64,000 nt of DNA from Gammaproteobacteria bacterium (GCA_026708185.1 JAPOVK010000045.1:62001-126000); one strand, 5' to 3'. Shown: positions 7,062 to 18,600, counted from the stretch's first letter. The notes: a model not told the origin generated them from the sequence alone. Translations and numbers: made by a program.

Positions 7062-9217
7062 GGCGGTTGCGGTTCTAGGTAGCGACCATGTTGCGATTGT
7101 CCACGCTTAGCGACAAGCTCGCTCGGCGCCCCCCAACACAGCACCACCAACTCGCGTTTCGCCCGGGTCGCCGCCACGTACAACAACGACCGTTCGGAAG
7201 TCTCCGCTGCTGCGCGCTCAGCGCCATCAACCGAATACACCACGGCGGGGTGCGGAACCAACCCGTCATTCACGCTAGCGATCATCATCCGGTCAAACTC
7301 CAGGCCCTTGACCCGGTGCATGGTTGCCACACGAACTCCTTTGGACGTCTCGTCTGGCGAGTCCGTTTCGAGCACTTCAACCGGCAGATCGGCGTCCTGC
7401 AAGTCTTCCGCAATGGCGTCCCGTTCTTCGAGCGTACGCGCAACGATGCATACCCCTCGCAGCGGTTCACCTTGATCTTGGAGCTCCGTGAGGTAGCGAA
7501 TGAGCCAGCTAGCCTGCCCGTCGCGGTCTGCAAAGTGCTCTAGGTGTGGCTCCGGTCCACTCGCCGCGGACCGGATACGGTTGTTGTCGTCGGCACCACC
7601 GTCCAAGTCGTCGATGTGACGAGCCTCAAGGAGACCCGCTGCCCAACGCCGTGTCTCCTCCGTGGTTCGATAGTTGAGCCGGAGCTTCCGCGCCCGCCCA
7701 CGAATCTCGATCCCACACTGGCCAAGGACGACGCGATGTCGCGAGTAGATTCGCTGGTGGGCGTCGCCGACGATGAATAGATCGTCCTCTCCTTGCGGCG
7801 CGATGCTGCGGATCAGTCGCCAGGCGGGTGCGATCATGTCCTGCGCCTCGTCGACGATCACGGAAGTGAAGTTAGCCCCGGACCGGTCTTCTGCCTGCAG
7901 CGCCGCCGCCGCGCGGTAGCAGTCGGCGAGCTCCATCACGCCGCGCTCGGCGAGTTGGGCACGGTACTCCTCGAAAACACGCCAGATACTGCCCCGCGTA
8001 GCGCGATTGAGACGCGTGCGACGACCAGTTCGACGGATACGCAAGTACTCGTCGCGCGTGGTGATGCCGTTGGCTTGGACGACTTGCTCCCACTCGTCGC
8101 TGTAAAACGCGTCCGAGAAGGTCAGATCACTCGGCTTCGTCGCCAAGGCTTCCCGCCAGGCGTTGCGGTCACGGTCGAATGACAGACGGAATCGGAAACG
8201 TCTCCCCCGAAGAAAGCTGTGTACCCACCTGTCGAGGTTGGTCACCTCGATGCGATCCATCTCGTCCGGCGAACAAATGGCGCGGAGATTGTTGCGGATG
8301 TCGGCCGCTAGGTTCCGCGTGAAGGTCGTGAACAGGATGCGCTCACCGGGTTTGAGCCGCTGGGCAAGCCAGCGCGCCCGGTGCATCGCGACAACCGTTT
8401 TCCCCGTGCCGGCACCGCCGAGGACGCGCACTGGTCCATTCCAGTGGCGTTCGACCAGCCGACGTTGTGACGGATGGAGAAAAACGCGCCAGCGCTCCAG
8501 CGGCGCGTTGAACATCTCCTCGAGTTCCAGGTCGTCCTTGATGACCACGAACCGTGCGCGGGAGTCGTCGCGGTCGAGTGCCGCGGCGAAGTCCGTGGGA
8601 TCCACAGGCGCACTAGGCGCTTCTCGCTCAAGGACGATGTCCTCGTAGGCGTCGCCTGCCATGAAGAGATACAGCGAGTCGTAGGCCTCGTCGGGTAGGC
8701 GCGGCGCTAGATCCTCCAGCGCTTGCTCGGTGCGGACGTCGAACACTTCGCCAACCATGTCCGCAGGTACTCCCAGCCGCACAAGCTCTCGGTGCTTCAG
8801 CGCTTCGAAGAGGCCGGGCTGGTCGACACCAGGGCTGGCAGGCTCGGACGGCGGGGTGGAATCCTGAGGCGCGTCTCGCTGAGGCTGGTACACCTGCAAC
8901 GCCCCGGTTTCCTCGTTGATGGAGCAGACGTGACGGGTCGCCCAGTCGTACGCGTCATCGTGCTTGTCTGCCCAGAGCAGCATGTGGACGTCGCCTTTAT
9001 CCGGCTTCAGCACGATCGCGCGGTACGCGCCGTCTATGCGTAACGAGCGCATGTTGGCGTCCTTGGCGTTGGCAATCCGCTCGTAATTCAGGCCGGCTCC
9101 GTGCGAGGCATGATCGAACCGGCTAATCATCGTACGGACGGCGCGCTGCTGCTGTGATGGCAGCTTGGCATAGGCCGCGAGGAAGTCGGCCGACATCGCC
9201 ATCTTGGGAGCCTTCAC
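7058..9217 (-). CDS. UvrD/Rep-type superfamily 1 helicase with N-terminal RelE-like domain
   Basis: A 719-residue protein starting at GTG 9217, which overlaps the stop of the preceding helicase (GTGA) and so is well supported. Residues 1-110 resemble the RelE/ParE toxin fold (FLAAYAKLPSQQQ ... YRAIVLKPDKGDVHMLLW ... HDDAYDWA). The helicase follows, with Walker A GGAGTGKT near residue 268, the DEAQD box (IVDEAQDM) near 452 and the C-terminal motif LLYVAATRAKRELVVL. UvrD-like proteins with such an N-terminus are known, and they are 3'-5' DNA translocases. It is the fourth gene of a coupled minus-strand operon with two DUF1998-type helicases. Its presumed role is DNA unwinding in the defence complex. 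Whether the RelE-like part still cleaves RNA or only binds partners is not visible. Confidence 0.88.
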   Translation of the reverse strand: MKAPKMAMSADFLAAYAKLPSQQQRAVRTMISRFDHASHGAGLNYERIANAKDANMRSLRIDGAYRAIVLKPDKGDVHMLLWADKHDDAYDWATRHVCSINEETGALQVYQPQRDAPQDSTPPSEPASPGVDQPGLFEALKHRELVRLGVPADMVGEVFDVRTEQALEDLAPRLPDEAYDSLYLFMAGDAYEDIVLEREAPSAPVDPTDFAAALDRDDSRARFVVIKDDLELEEMFNAPLERWRVFLHPSQRRLVERHWNGPVRVLGGAGTGKTVVAMHRARWLAQRLKPGERILFTTFTRNLAADIRNNLRAICSPDEMDRIEVTNLDRWVHSFLRGRRFRFRLSFDRDRNAWREALATKPSDLTFSDAFYSDEWEQVVQANGITTRDEYLRIRRTGRRTRLNRATRGSIWRVFEEYRAQLAERGVMELADCYRAAAALQAEDRSGANFTSVIVDEAQDMIAPAWRLIRSIAPQGEDDLFIVGDAHQRIYSRHRVVLGQCGIEIRGRARKLRLNYRTTEETRRWAAGLLEARHIDDLDGGADDNNRIRSAASGPEPHLEHFADRDGQASWLIRYLTELQDQGEPLRGVCIVARTLEERDAIAEDLQDADLPVEVLETDSPDETSKGVRVATMHRVKGLEFDRMMIASVNDGLVPHPAVVYSVDGAERAAAETSERSLLYVAATRAKRELVVLCWGAPSELVAKRGQSQHGRYLEPQPP

Positions 9218-12200
9218 AGTTCACTCTCCTTCAGGAAGGCGGCGATTCCGGCCACCAGTTCCGGGTCGTTGGCTTGTACAACGTGCCACCCGGCCTCGAT
9301 GAAAGGCGACCCATCGCTTTCCGGCAAGAGTACCGCGACGCGCTCGTCACCCCACGCAAGTTCCGCTTCGGCGCCGACTTGCTCTTCTGCGTCCATGAGT
9401 TCGAAGCCCACTTCGGGTGGCGCCACGTCAAGGCTGGCCAACTCGACCATCGCGGGACGCAGCATGTTGGCGGCAAGTTCGACCGCCTCGGCCCACTCGC
9501 CCAAATCCGTCGTTTCTGGCTCGGGTTCCGGCGGTATGAACTCGGGGTAGACATCTCGCTTCACCCCCAACGCGGTCGTCCACCAGGCGTTGGGCAGGAA
9601 CTGGAGGAGGTTGAAGAGCCGCAGCACGCCGTTCCATTCCCGGCGATAGTCCGCTTCGCTGGATTGCCTGTCGTCGTCGAGATGCAAAGCAACCACCATT
9701 TCGCCCGGTTCAGGCGTCTCAACAGCGGCTAGCGGCAACGCGACGAAGATCTGGGTGAAGGACGGTGGGGTGTCTCGCCACTCTCCACGCCCAGCGAACG
9801 CGCAACTGGTTGGAAGGTCGACGAGCGCGTCTCGGAAGGCCGGAGTCAGCTGTGCAGCGGCGTCAAGAAACGCCTCACGCATGGCGGGGCTCGTCATGCT
9901 GCCGTGATCGAACGGACAAAAAAGCTCGGTGAAGACGGCACGTTGCCACGCCTGCGCGTCCGGGTTCTGCAGATACCGTACAAGCAGCAATAGGGACGGT
10001 TCCCGCAGCCGAGACCGGACAAGACCAGTGCCCCACCGGGAATCCAATGACCTCTGAAGTCCGGCCATTTGCGCGGCGTCACCAAGCAAGTCCGCCGCGT
10101 CGTCGTTCTTGCCGAGGGCAACTTCAAGATCGTGCCAGGTGAGCGACCAAACGAGGTAGCCGGCCCGCACAAGGGCCATCCGCTTGACCGAGTCGTCGTC
10201 GGTCCGCTCACGGTGGAACTCGAAACCGTCCATGAAGATCGCAATCGGCGGCTGGACAGCCGACTCCCGGGCGGGACGGATCACGAAGTCCGGTCGGCTG
10301 GCGACGGAAACGCCAGCGGACTCGCCAAACTCCGGCTGAACTTCCATGTAGTACGTGAGGTCGGCTGTCGTGAGCACAAAGCCAGGTTTCCCGCCAACGA
10401 TGTCTTCGCGGACGCGGACCGCCTTGCCATCGAGTTCGATGCGCCGCAGTGCCTCGACGAACCGCGCTTCCAACTCGCTCTCGAGGAACGGGTTGACCTT
10501 TACTGAACGCAGCCCTTGCACCTCGCGCAGCGCTTCGGCTTCTTCAAGGATCGCTCTCAAAATCGCGAGAGCCGTATCGCGCGACGTGCTGGCCATGTCG
10601 TAGCTGCGGCGATAGGCGTAGACACAGCGGTAACAGCCGTCCTTGCCAGGGTCGGCGTTGCACTCGCAGGACTGGAGCGCGTCCTTCGCTAGGCGGAGAA
10701 TGCCAAGCACATTCTCCGGGTCGTTCATCATCTGCTTCAGGTACCCGGTTCCGCCGGGCACAGTGTCGTAGAGCATCAGGAACGTAAGATCCGCGCCTGA
10801 CTCAGCGGACGGGAACTGGCAGGTCATCACGCGGAGGTGGTCGACGGCACCGGCGAACTGCCGCCTCAAACCCAATTCAAGCGCAGCGATGAAGGAACTC
10901 AAATGCCGCTCAGTATCCATTGAGCCCGCCTGCGGAATCAGCATCCGAACGGCCTCGGACTTGAACTCTCGATAGAGGTACAGGCAATCCACGATGTCTC
11001 GCCCGTCGTCGGCGCTGCAGGTCTTGGTGTGTTCCACGACACCATCCTGGGACTGGACACCGCCGCATCGGCGACAGATCGAGAACCCCTTGCGGGGCAT
11101 GGTCTCGCCAGCAAACGTGGTTACTGACGACTGCTCGTCCAGGCGACCGAAGTTCATCTCGCGGAATGTCGCCGAGGGGACGTACTCAAAGCCGAATGGC
11201 CGGTCCGGGTTCTCAGAAGCAAACGCTCTGGCCACGCTCGTCGGGTCGAAGTCCGCGACCAGTTGACGGGTATAGAAGAGCGGTTCACGGTCGTCGCGCT
11301 CGTCCATGATCCGGCTATAGCGGTCGGGCGTTGCGGCATGCACTAGGCGCAAGCGGAGCATGTCGCGAACCTGTCCAGCGTCGCCCCACATCGCGTCGCC
11401 GCAACGCGGGCATACGCTGTGGTGATCGCCCGCATCGATGTTCTCGCAGTACGAGCAGGCACGGCACAACCGCCATCGCTCGATGGGCGACACGCGCGTG
11501 TCGATGCGCTGGATCGTCACCCTTCGGCCACCAGCGTAGAACTCGTTCTCCGGCGCGAACTCGCCAAGTGCGGCAACGGCTGGGCGGACGTAGTCGTAGA
11601 CGACTGCGTCGTCCTCTGTCTCGCCCCCCTCGGTCTGGCGCCGACGATAGATCACCGAGTTGAGGGTTACCCCCTGTTCAGGGAACGCGTAGTTCGGCAA
11701 CAGGCCCTCGTCGGTGAAGAAGCCGAAGGTCTCTCGCTGGTTAATGTCGCGAAGCAGGCGTTGCATCGCGGTCCGTTCGGCGCCTAGTTCGCGGATTTCG
11801 TCCCTGCTGTGCTCATCCGTTGGGCCTCGGCGGAGTGTCCGGATGCGCCGACCGAGCGCTTCGACGTCGTTGCGAAGTGATTGGCGGTCATCGGCCACCT
11901 CCTTTAGGCGGTTCAGGACGCGCAAGCGCAACGAGCTTTCGGAATCTGCGCCGTGTACGAAGGTCGTTAGGTAGCCCATCGATGAATCGTCGAGACCGTC
12001 GTCGGCTTCGGAGCGGGGTTCGAACGCGGCGAAGAACCGGTGGAGCAGGTCATCGGCGTTTTCGGCAATGAAGTCGAACCATGGGTGGGGAAAGCCCTGC
12101 ACGCTTCCTTTCTCGACGTTGTCCAAGACGGGCCGGATCGTCCGAGGAACAGCTTCGGCGTCGACTCCGCTTGCCACCCAGCAATCCATGCAGAAGGCCG

Positions 12201-15200
12201 TAAGCTGCCGCTCCAGCACGGCCGGTGCGTTCAGGAAGATCCCCGGCGGATCGATCCTGCTGCCGAGCATCTCCAGTGGGTCCGCGTAATAGTAAAGGTC
12301 GTGCGGCTGGCCTGTCGCCACCGTCAACGCAAGGGCGTTACCGTCTCGTCGCCCCGCCCGACCCGTGCGTTGGACATAGTTCACGGGTGCCGGCGGGACG
12401 GAGCACATGACGACCGTGGACAGTTCGCCGATGTCCACGCCAAGTTCCAGCGTTGGCGTTGCGGAGAGAAGATTGGGCTCCCACGGCTTAGGGTCGTCCG
12501 CGGCGAACCGTTCTTGTAGACGGTCACGCTCCTCGCGCGGCACAAGGGCCGTATGTTCGGCGGAGACGATACGCCTGATTTCGGAGTCCAGATACAGCCG
12601 TCCCGCCCAAGTCGGTTCCCCTGGCGTCGGTTCCGCGTAGTAGTCGTGAGCGCCGAAGTCGAGGCACGGCACGCCTTGCCAGGAGAGGGCCTCCTTCGCA
12701 GGCACGACAAGGGATCGTTGCGAACCCTGCGCGCCTACGACCGCCGTGTCGGTCGTGACGTACAGTTGTTCCGGATCCAAGGCCCAGACTGGTGCGCGGC
12801 GAGCCGGCAACGTCTCGGCGAGGCCCGTGGCGACGAGCACGTCCATCACCAAGCGCAACACATCCCCTGCGTCCCGCGTTGCCGCGAGGACGTGCACCGG
12901 CGTGAGGACCTTCTCGGTCCACATCTGATACCAGGATTTCCGCTGGCGCCCTACCAGTGGTTCAACGCCACCGTAGTCGCCTGCGGATGACGGGAACACA
13001 GGCAAGGCCGAGCGGGGCCCGAATTCCTGCAAAGCGATGTCACGTATGGCGTATGGGTTTCCGCCGTTCCGAAGATACCCGTAGAAAAGGACGCTTCGGA
13101 TTGCACCGCGGTCCTTCATACGGCGCAGGATTCCGAGGACGAGTTGCCGCGCGTGATCGTCTCCCATCGCGCGCAGTTCCCCGAATTCCTCGCGGAGTCG
13201 CACCGCCGTTTGTTCGCACGCCTGTTCGAGCACCACCTCGTCGAATCCCACGGCGACCGTCCGTGTGCGTTCCAAGGTCCGCCCGATGGCCGCGCCGAAG
13301 GTCACCTCCGCCAGCGAGTCCCAACGAAGCCGGCGTTGGACCAGCGAGAGCAGGTCCGAGCCCGCCGGCAACGCACCGTGCTCTCGTAGATGCTCGAAGT
13401 CGCGCAACCAAAGACGGTCTGGTGCGATGAACTCGCTGATGAATCGCTTTTCATCGAACGCCGCCGGGTTCAAGTTCAAGTCGCCCCAGCGGGACATCAC
13501 CTTGTCCGGCAAGCGGTCCAGAGCGATGCCGTCGTTGCTGGCAACTACCTGGGCAACGGCCGCCCGAACGCTGTTCCGCCAGGTTCTCGCGGCGAAGAAC
13601 GAACCGCGATGTGCAGCGTCCTGGACGTTGTCGGAGAAGGCGATCACCTTGTGATCATCGTTGTGGCGCGACGCATAGAGCTGTGCCAGCGCAGTGCTCA
13701 GCAGGCTGGACGCGCGCGCGCCTAGGATGATCAGCGCATCGCGCGCGCCGCAGTATGGGCAGTCCCGGCTCAATTCTCGATAAGCATGCTCTCCCCGACG
13801 ACGCCGCGCCACGGCGTTGGGACGAAAGACCCGGACTAGGCGGCTCTGTCCGCAACCGGGACAAGCGTCATCGGATGGTGCGGCTAGGTATCCGCATGCG
13901 CCGCACAGCTTATGCTCCGTACCCGCCATGTTCTGAGGGGGCGGCTCGCTGGGCCCCAGCGGAAACAGGTAGCTGACGTCGATGTCGCGGAGGAAGAAGC
14001 GGTTGTAGAAGACTCGGAGATCCTGTTCGACGCGACTCTCGGCGGCAAGCTTTACGCATCCCCAGCCGGTTGTGTGGCACTCGCGGCATTGGACGAGTGG
14101 AAGGTGAATGGAACCCTCGTCCACTCCCAAGTCGTCGGAATAGCGCAGCCGGCGTAGTGGGTGGGATGTGGTCCGCGCATCGTGGCCAAGGGCTTCGGCC
14201 GTTCCGGTAACCGCGGTTCTGTCTAACGTGGTTTCGGCGTCCTCCCCCGTGTCATTTCCGTTCGCTGCCGCGCCGTTCGGGTGTGCCTCCTCCTGGACGC
14301 TGCAGACCATGCGGCGGAGCTCGCGAATCCACACGTGCACCTTGACGTTCAGGAATGGCTGGATTGGTGCATCCGGGCCATCGCCCTGCTTCTCGCGAGC
14401 GAACGAAATGAGGGCGCATAGGGCGTTGAGGAGATTCATGGCTTCGCGTGGACTGGAAACCGGCAGGCTCCGCTGGAGGCGTTCCAACACCGTGGCTAAG
14501 GGCGTTGGTCTTGATTCGTCAAGCACGCGGAGCAGGTTCACGAATGACGCGTGCTCGCGGAGCCCCCTGCCCACCTCCAGGCGGCACTCCACCGACTCGA
14601 TCTCGCCGCGCGGTGGTTCGCCGAAGAACACCGCGTGTTGCGCGCTCAGGTAGTCCCCCACGGACTGGTAACCCTTGGGGTCGAGCCGTTGGTCGAGATC
14701 GGGCTGTGGCGTGAGATGGGAGCTGATGATCGCGTCCCGAAGGAACTCGTCGATCCCTTGTCGGACTTCGCCAATGATCGAGTCGGGCGCGAACCGCTGA
14801 TGGAACACGGTGGACGCATACCGGCGGATCGAGTCGTGATCGTCCTTCCCGCCGAGCGTCGCGGATGTGCCGACACAGACCAACTGTTCGTCCGCCTGAA
14901 GCCGGGCCCGAAGCCTGCGGATGAGGCAGGCGAGGTCAGTCCCTTGCGCGCCATCGAACGTGTGCAGTTCGTCCACGACGAGATAGCGCAACGTGCCTGG
15001 AACGTTGTGGCGCCACAGGGGCGCGTCAACCGGCCGCGTCAGCAGCAGGTCGAGCATCTTGTAGTTGGTCAGCAGGATGTCCGGCGGGCGTTCTCGTAGT
15101 ACGTCGCGGTTCTCGATCAGGTGGTCCGCGGCCATCTCCTCCCGCGAGGAGGCACCGGTCCCCCCGACGTACAGTCCGGCAGTGACTTTGCCGCGTAGGG

Positions 15201-15648
15201 CGGCCGTGCGGTCGATAAGCTCCGCAATTCGGCGGGATTGGTCGGATGCCAGGGCGTTCATTGGGTAGATCAGGATCGCCTTGACGCCCGGGTTGCCGAT
15301 CTGTCGTCGACAATGGTCCACGACTGGATATAGGAAGCACTCGGTCTTGCCGGAACCGGTTCCCGTAGCGACCACCGTGGATTCACCGGCCGCAAGTCGA
15401 TTAAATGCAGTGCGTTGATGGCGATAGGGCACGAAGCCGAGCGGGGATGCAGGAAAGGGCTCGCCGCCTTCCGGGGCCGGCTGAAAGGGCAAGTCGACGG
15501 AAAGGTGTGGTCCACGTGTGAGATTGCCCTCGACGTTGAGAAAGTCGTCCATCACGGCACCGAGGCGATCATTCGATGGCCCGAATGCCGTCGCTAGGAA
15601 ATCGGCGAGCGCATCGCTGACGTCTGTGGCAACCGTGGATGGAATCAT
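9214..15648 (-). CDS. Giant DEAD/DEAH helicase with zinc ribbons, DUF1998 region and C-terminal Vsr-like nuclease domain
   Basis: A 2144-residue superfamily 2 helicase. Walker A (ATGTGSGKTECF) lies near residue 95, a DELH box (VVDELHTFDG) near 221 and SATLGG follows. Helicase motif VI is RTGRAGRRDG. Several Cys clusters (CGACGY ... CPGCG; CPYCGA; CRACSYC ... CPRCG; CRRCGG) look like zinc ribbons. A DUF1998-type segment ends in CxCxADPGKDGCYRC near residue 1660. Beyond it, SRPDFVIRPA and PIAIFMDGFEFH (about 1785-1810), then GYLVWSLTWHDL, resemble a Vsr/DUF559-like PD-(D/E)xK nuclease. The last ~300 residues are unrecognised. It lies 36 bases after the other helicase and overlaps the UvrD gene (GTGA). 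The size and make-up recall DruE of Druantia or an MrfA-like helicase. Start ATG 15648 has no strong Shine-Dalgarno site. Confidence 0.88.
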   Translation of the reverse strand: MIPSTVATDVSDALADFLATAFGPSNDRLGAVMDDFLNVEGNLTRGPHLSVDLPFQPAPEGGEPFPASPLGFVPYRHQRTAFNRLAAGESTVVATGTGSGKTECFLYPVVDHCRRQIGNPGVKAILIYPMNALASDQSRRIAELIDRTAALRGKVTAGLYVGGTGASSREEMAADHLIENRDVLRERPPDILLTNYKMLDLLLTRPVDAPLWRHNVPGTLRYLVVDELHTFDGAQGTDLACLIRRLRARLQADEQLVCVGTSATLGGKDDHDSIRRYASTVFHQRFAPDSIIGEVRQGIDEFLRDAIISSHLTPQPDLDQRLDPKGYQSVGDYLSAQHAVFFGEPPRGEIESVECRLEVGRGLREHASFVNLLRVLDESRPTPLATVLERLQRSLPVSSPREAMNLLNALCALISFAREKQGDGPDAPIQPFLNVKVHVWIRELRRMVCSVQEEAHPNGAAANGNDTGEDAETTLDRTAVTGTAEALGHDARTTSHPLRRLRYSDDLGVDEGSIHLPLVQCRECHTTGWGCVKLAAESRVEQDLRVFYNRFFLRDIDVSYLFPLGPSEPPPQNMAGTEHKLCGACGYLAAPSDDACPGCGQSRLVRVFRPNAVARRRRGEHAYRELSRDCPYCGARDALIILGARASSLLSTALAQLYASRHNDDHKVIAFSDNVQDAAHRGSFFAARTWRNSVRAAVAQVVASNDGIALDRLPDKVMSRWGDLNLNPAAFDEKRFISEFIAPDRLWLRDFEHLREHGALPAGSDLLSLVQRRLRWDSLAEVTFGAAIGRTLERTRTVAVGFDEVVLEQACEQTAVRLREEFGELRAMGDDHARQLVLGILRRMKDRGAIRSVLFYGYLRNGGNPYAIRDIALQEFGPRSALPVFPSSAGDYGGVEPLVGRQRKSWYQMWTEKVLTPVHVLAATRDAGDVLRLVMDVLVATGLAETLPARRAPVWALDPEQLYVTTDTAVVGAQGSQRSLVVPAKEALSWQGVPCLDFGAHDYYAEPTPGEPTWAGRLYLDSEIRRIVSAEHTALVPREERDRLQERFAADDPKPWEPNLLSATPTLELGVDIGELSTVVMCSVPPAPVNYVQRTGRAGRRDGNALALTVATGQPHDLYYYADPLEMLGSRIDPPGIFLNAPAVLERQLTAFCMDCWVASGVDAEAVPRTIRPVLDNVEKGSVQGFPHPWFDFIAENADDLLHRFFAAFEPRSEADDGLDDSSMGYLTTFVHGADSESSLRLRVLNRLKEVADDRQSLRNDVEALGRRIRTLRRGPTDEHSRDEIRELGAERTAMQRLLRDINQRETFGFFTDEGLLPNYAFPEQGVTLNSVIYRRRQTEGGETEDDAVVYDYVRPAVAALGEFAPENEFYAGGRRVTIQRIDTRVSPIERWRLCRACSYCENIDAGDHHSVCPRCGDAMWGDAGQVRDMLRLRLVHAATPDRYSRIMDERDDREPLFYTRQLVADFDPTSVARAFASENPDRPFGFEYVPSATFREMNFGRLDEQSSVTTFAGETMPRKGFSICRRCGGVQSQDGVVEHTKTCSADDGRDIVDCLYLYREFKSEAVRMLIPQAGSMDTERHLSSFIAALELGLRRQFAGAVDHLRVMTCQFPSAESGADLTFLMLYDTVPGGTGYLKQMMNDPENVLGILRLAKDALQSCECNADPGKDGCYRCVYAYRRSYDMASTSRDTALAILRAILEEAEALREVQGLRSVKVNPFLESELEARFVEALRRIELDGKAVRVREDIVGGKPGFVLTTADLTYYMEVQPEFGESAGVSVASRPDFVIRPARESAVQPPIAIFMDGFEFHRERTDDDSVKRMALVRAGYLVWSLTWHDLEVALGKNDDAADLLGDAAQMAGLQRSLDSRWGTGLVRSRLREPSLLLLVRYLQNPDAQAWQRAVFTELFCPFDHGSMTSPAMREAFLDAAAQLTPAFRDALVDLPTSCAFAGRGEWRDTPPSFTQIFVALPLAAVETPEPGEMVVALHLDDDRQSSEADYRREWNGVLRLFNLLQFLPNAWWTTALGVKRDVYPEFIPPEPEPETTDLGEWAEAVELAANMLRPAMVELASLDVAPPEVGFELMDAEEQVGAEAELAWGDERVAVLLPESDGSPFIEAGWHVVQANDPELVAGIAAFLKESEL

Positions 15649-15684
15649 CAGTTCGGTGGTGCTCGTGGCCCCGGCAACATCTGA

Positions 15685-18600
15685 TTAAGAGGAGGTCACA
15701 GAGTGCCATCCGGCGACTAGCTGCAATGCGCGATGGCGATCAAGACGATGCGCCTCGTATTGGCTTCCAAACGACAACAGACACGCTTCGCACGCGGCGT
15801 CGCACTGTTTCCTGCAGTCCAAAACCCCCGCTGCGCCTTTCAATGCGGCGCCGAGGTGGTCGCGCAGCGCAGCAACGTATCCGTTGCCCCCGGCTGCCAT
15901 GTCGAACAAGAAAATCGACTGGCATCGGACCCCCTTCTGTGACCGCGCCTCGCGTACGGCGACCCCAATCTCTTCCTCTTGGACGCCTATTAGGCGGCAG
16001 AAGGCTGACCGCAACGCGATGCCGAGCGACATGGCGGCAACGTCATCGCCAAGTCCGGCGATTTGCAGCTCAAAGACGTCTGTATGTCTACTCCCGCCGA
16101 GAGATAGCCCCCGCTGGACTGCAAACCCAGCCCCGTCGCACGCGCTCGCACCGTCCCGATCCTTGCCGCCCCGGAGCCTCATGTGGCCAGGTCCCACGGC
16201 GTCGGGCGTCTCGGTCTCGTGCGGATTACCTGTCTCGGATGCCGCTCGTCCACACCGCAGGCATAACGCGTAACCGTGTCCATGGATCCCGCGGCTGCCG
16301 TGAAAAAGGTGCCCGACGTCTGAGTAACGGAACCATCCAAGACACGGATCGTTGATCGTTGACCATTTCGGTGTAGGGCAGCTGATCCATGGTGCCTCGA
16401 CAGGTATGTACGTCGGCGTTACGACGTTGTTGTGCGGCGCGTGTCGGATGTCTACCGCGAACCCGGCGGGCTCGAGGTACTTCCTCGCTTCCACGGTCCC
16501 TAGGCAGTTTGGACACTCCGCGGGCGCGCTTCGGGCATCGCCTGTCGCATTGCACGACCGACAACGCCAAACATAGCCCATCGCTTGGACTTCATTGACA
16601 TGCTCCACGTTCGGCGGAACATGCCAGTTCAACGTCACGCCGCCCGACTCGTACACGCGTCCGTCAATCGTCACTTCTGCACCGGGTGCGTACTCGCGAA
16701 TCGCAAGTTCCAAGTGTCGGGACGGAAACCCTAACCGTCTCCCCGAGAAGGATTCGCGATCCTCGCCGCCACGCCTGCGAGAACGCTTGAGTTCCTCGGC
16801 AGTGAGCGTATTGAAGCTGACGATGCCGGTCGGGAAGCCGTACCCTGGCAGGAACTGTCGGTTTGCCAATTCCGCAAGCAGATACTCCCCCTGGAGCCGT
16901 TCTAGCTGACGCTCAATTGCGATTACCGCTGGTGCGCGATCGTCGTCCTCGAACTCGGCAGCGTCAGCCCGAAGCGCCTCGACCTCCTGCAGCCAAGCGT
17001 CCATCGCTTTCTGTAGCGCGTTGGCTGCATTCTTCAAGAGCCTCGGCGATGATTCACGGGCGAGCGCCGTTCCGGAAACTAGGCGCTCCATCCCTGCGAC
17101 CAGGCGCGCGCTATTCCTGGCCGCGCCCGCGCACCAATTGACGAAAACTCTTGCCGGGCTTGGCTCGTCGGCTGTGTCCTCAAAGAACCAGCCGGTTTTC
17201 AACCGGCGCACATCAAGACCGTCCAAGTATGTGCCCAAACACAGTGAGTTCACGTGGCGCTGCACCAACCTTGCGCTATCTAGTGCCACCCTCGGCACGG
17301 CGACCCGCGTCGTGAACGGCCAACGGGGGTTTGCAAACACCTGCTCCCCATGAGGCGAACTGGGGCACAGCGTCACGGCGAATGACAAACCTTCGCCGCG
17401 CCGTCCCGCACGCCCGGCCCGTTGCCGGTAGTTTGCTGAACTCGGGGGTGCGTTGTTCATCACGACGGCTGAAAGGCCACCGATATCCACGCCCATCTCC
17501 ATCGTCGTCGAGCAGCTCAACACGTTGAGCTTGCCCGACTTGAAACGCGCTTCGAGTTGCCGTAGGCGAGGACTGTCGAGCTGTGCGGAATGCTCGGCCA
17601 CTTCGAAGTAAGGGGCGTTCGCTACTACTCGGTCATTCAGGTTGGACCAGACGCCGAGCGACCGCGCTTCTACCACGTCTGGGTCGCCCTCCAGCCAAGC
17701 GTTCACCTCATCGCGGTCTGCAACGCGCCCCTTGCTGTCGTGCCAGTACGCCTTGGGTACTCGCGGCGGCACGAACGATCGACAAGGTTCCAAAGGACCG
17801 TTCGGAGGCATGTAAGGAGACAGGCTACCCAAGGTAGTGTCGAGCACGCGCGCGGTGTACGGACAGACCGCGGCGTGCCGCAATTCGCTCAACTCGGCGA
17901 CATCGTGAAGACGAAGCACATAGCCATCGGCTTCCAGCTTGAGATGCTTGTTCAAGACCCCCCACGCACAGACGAGCGCCTCGTTTACTCTGTCCAAAGC
18001 TGCGTCCGAGTCGTCCAGCCCCGCAGCGGCTCGGAGTAGACGAGGCAGCCTTGACGTTGGCCGGCGACGTTGCCATGTGGGCCAACGGCGCTGGCGCGGT
18101 GTCAGACCCCCGTCGAAGGCCGGCCCGCGCACGTAGCGTTTTCGGACCGGGACACCCATCCATCGAAGGTAGTCCTGATTCACGTCGACGGCGCTCACGT
18201 CCCGCAGGAAGAAATCGACCACCATCTTCAGAAAGCGGTTCCAATCGTCAGCGTCCAAAGGCCAGCCTGCCGGCGCGGCAGTCCCCTCCAGAGGTGGATA
18301 CCGAAGCGAAATGATCCCCATGGTCTCCGCCGAGTTCATCCGCTTCGGCCGGCGGAAAAACTCCCGATGGAGGCAGAAATCTGCGAAGTCCAACTCCGAC
18401 ATTTCGCTACCCGTGACGTCAATGAAAGACCGTCGCATGGCGTGCAGACTGGACTCGCCAGCAAGTGTGTTCTTCGCCTCTAGCCACGACATCTTGCCGA
18501 GATCCGACGACGCTTTCGCACTGGCGATGTCGCGTTCGAGCCCTTCGAGCATCGAGCGCAGTACAGGATTTCCTTTCGTGGCAACCGGACGCAATGCCGC

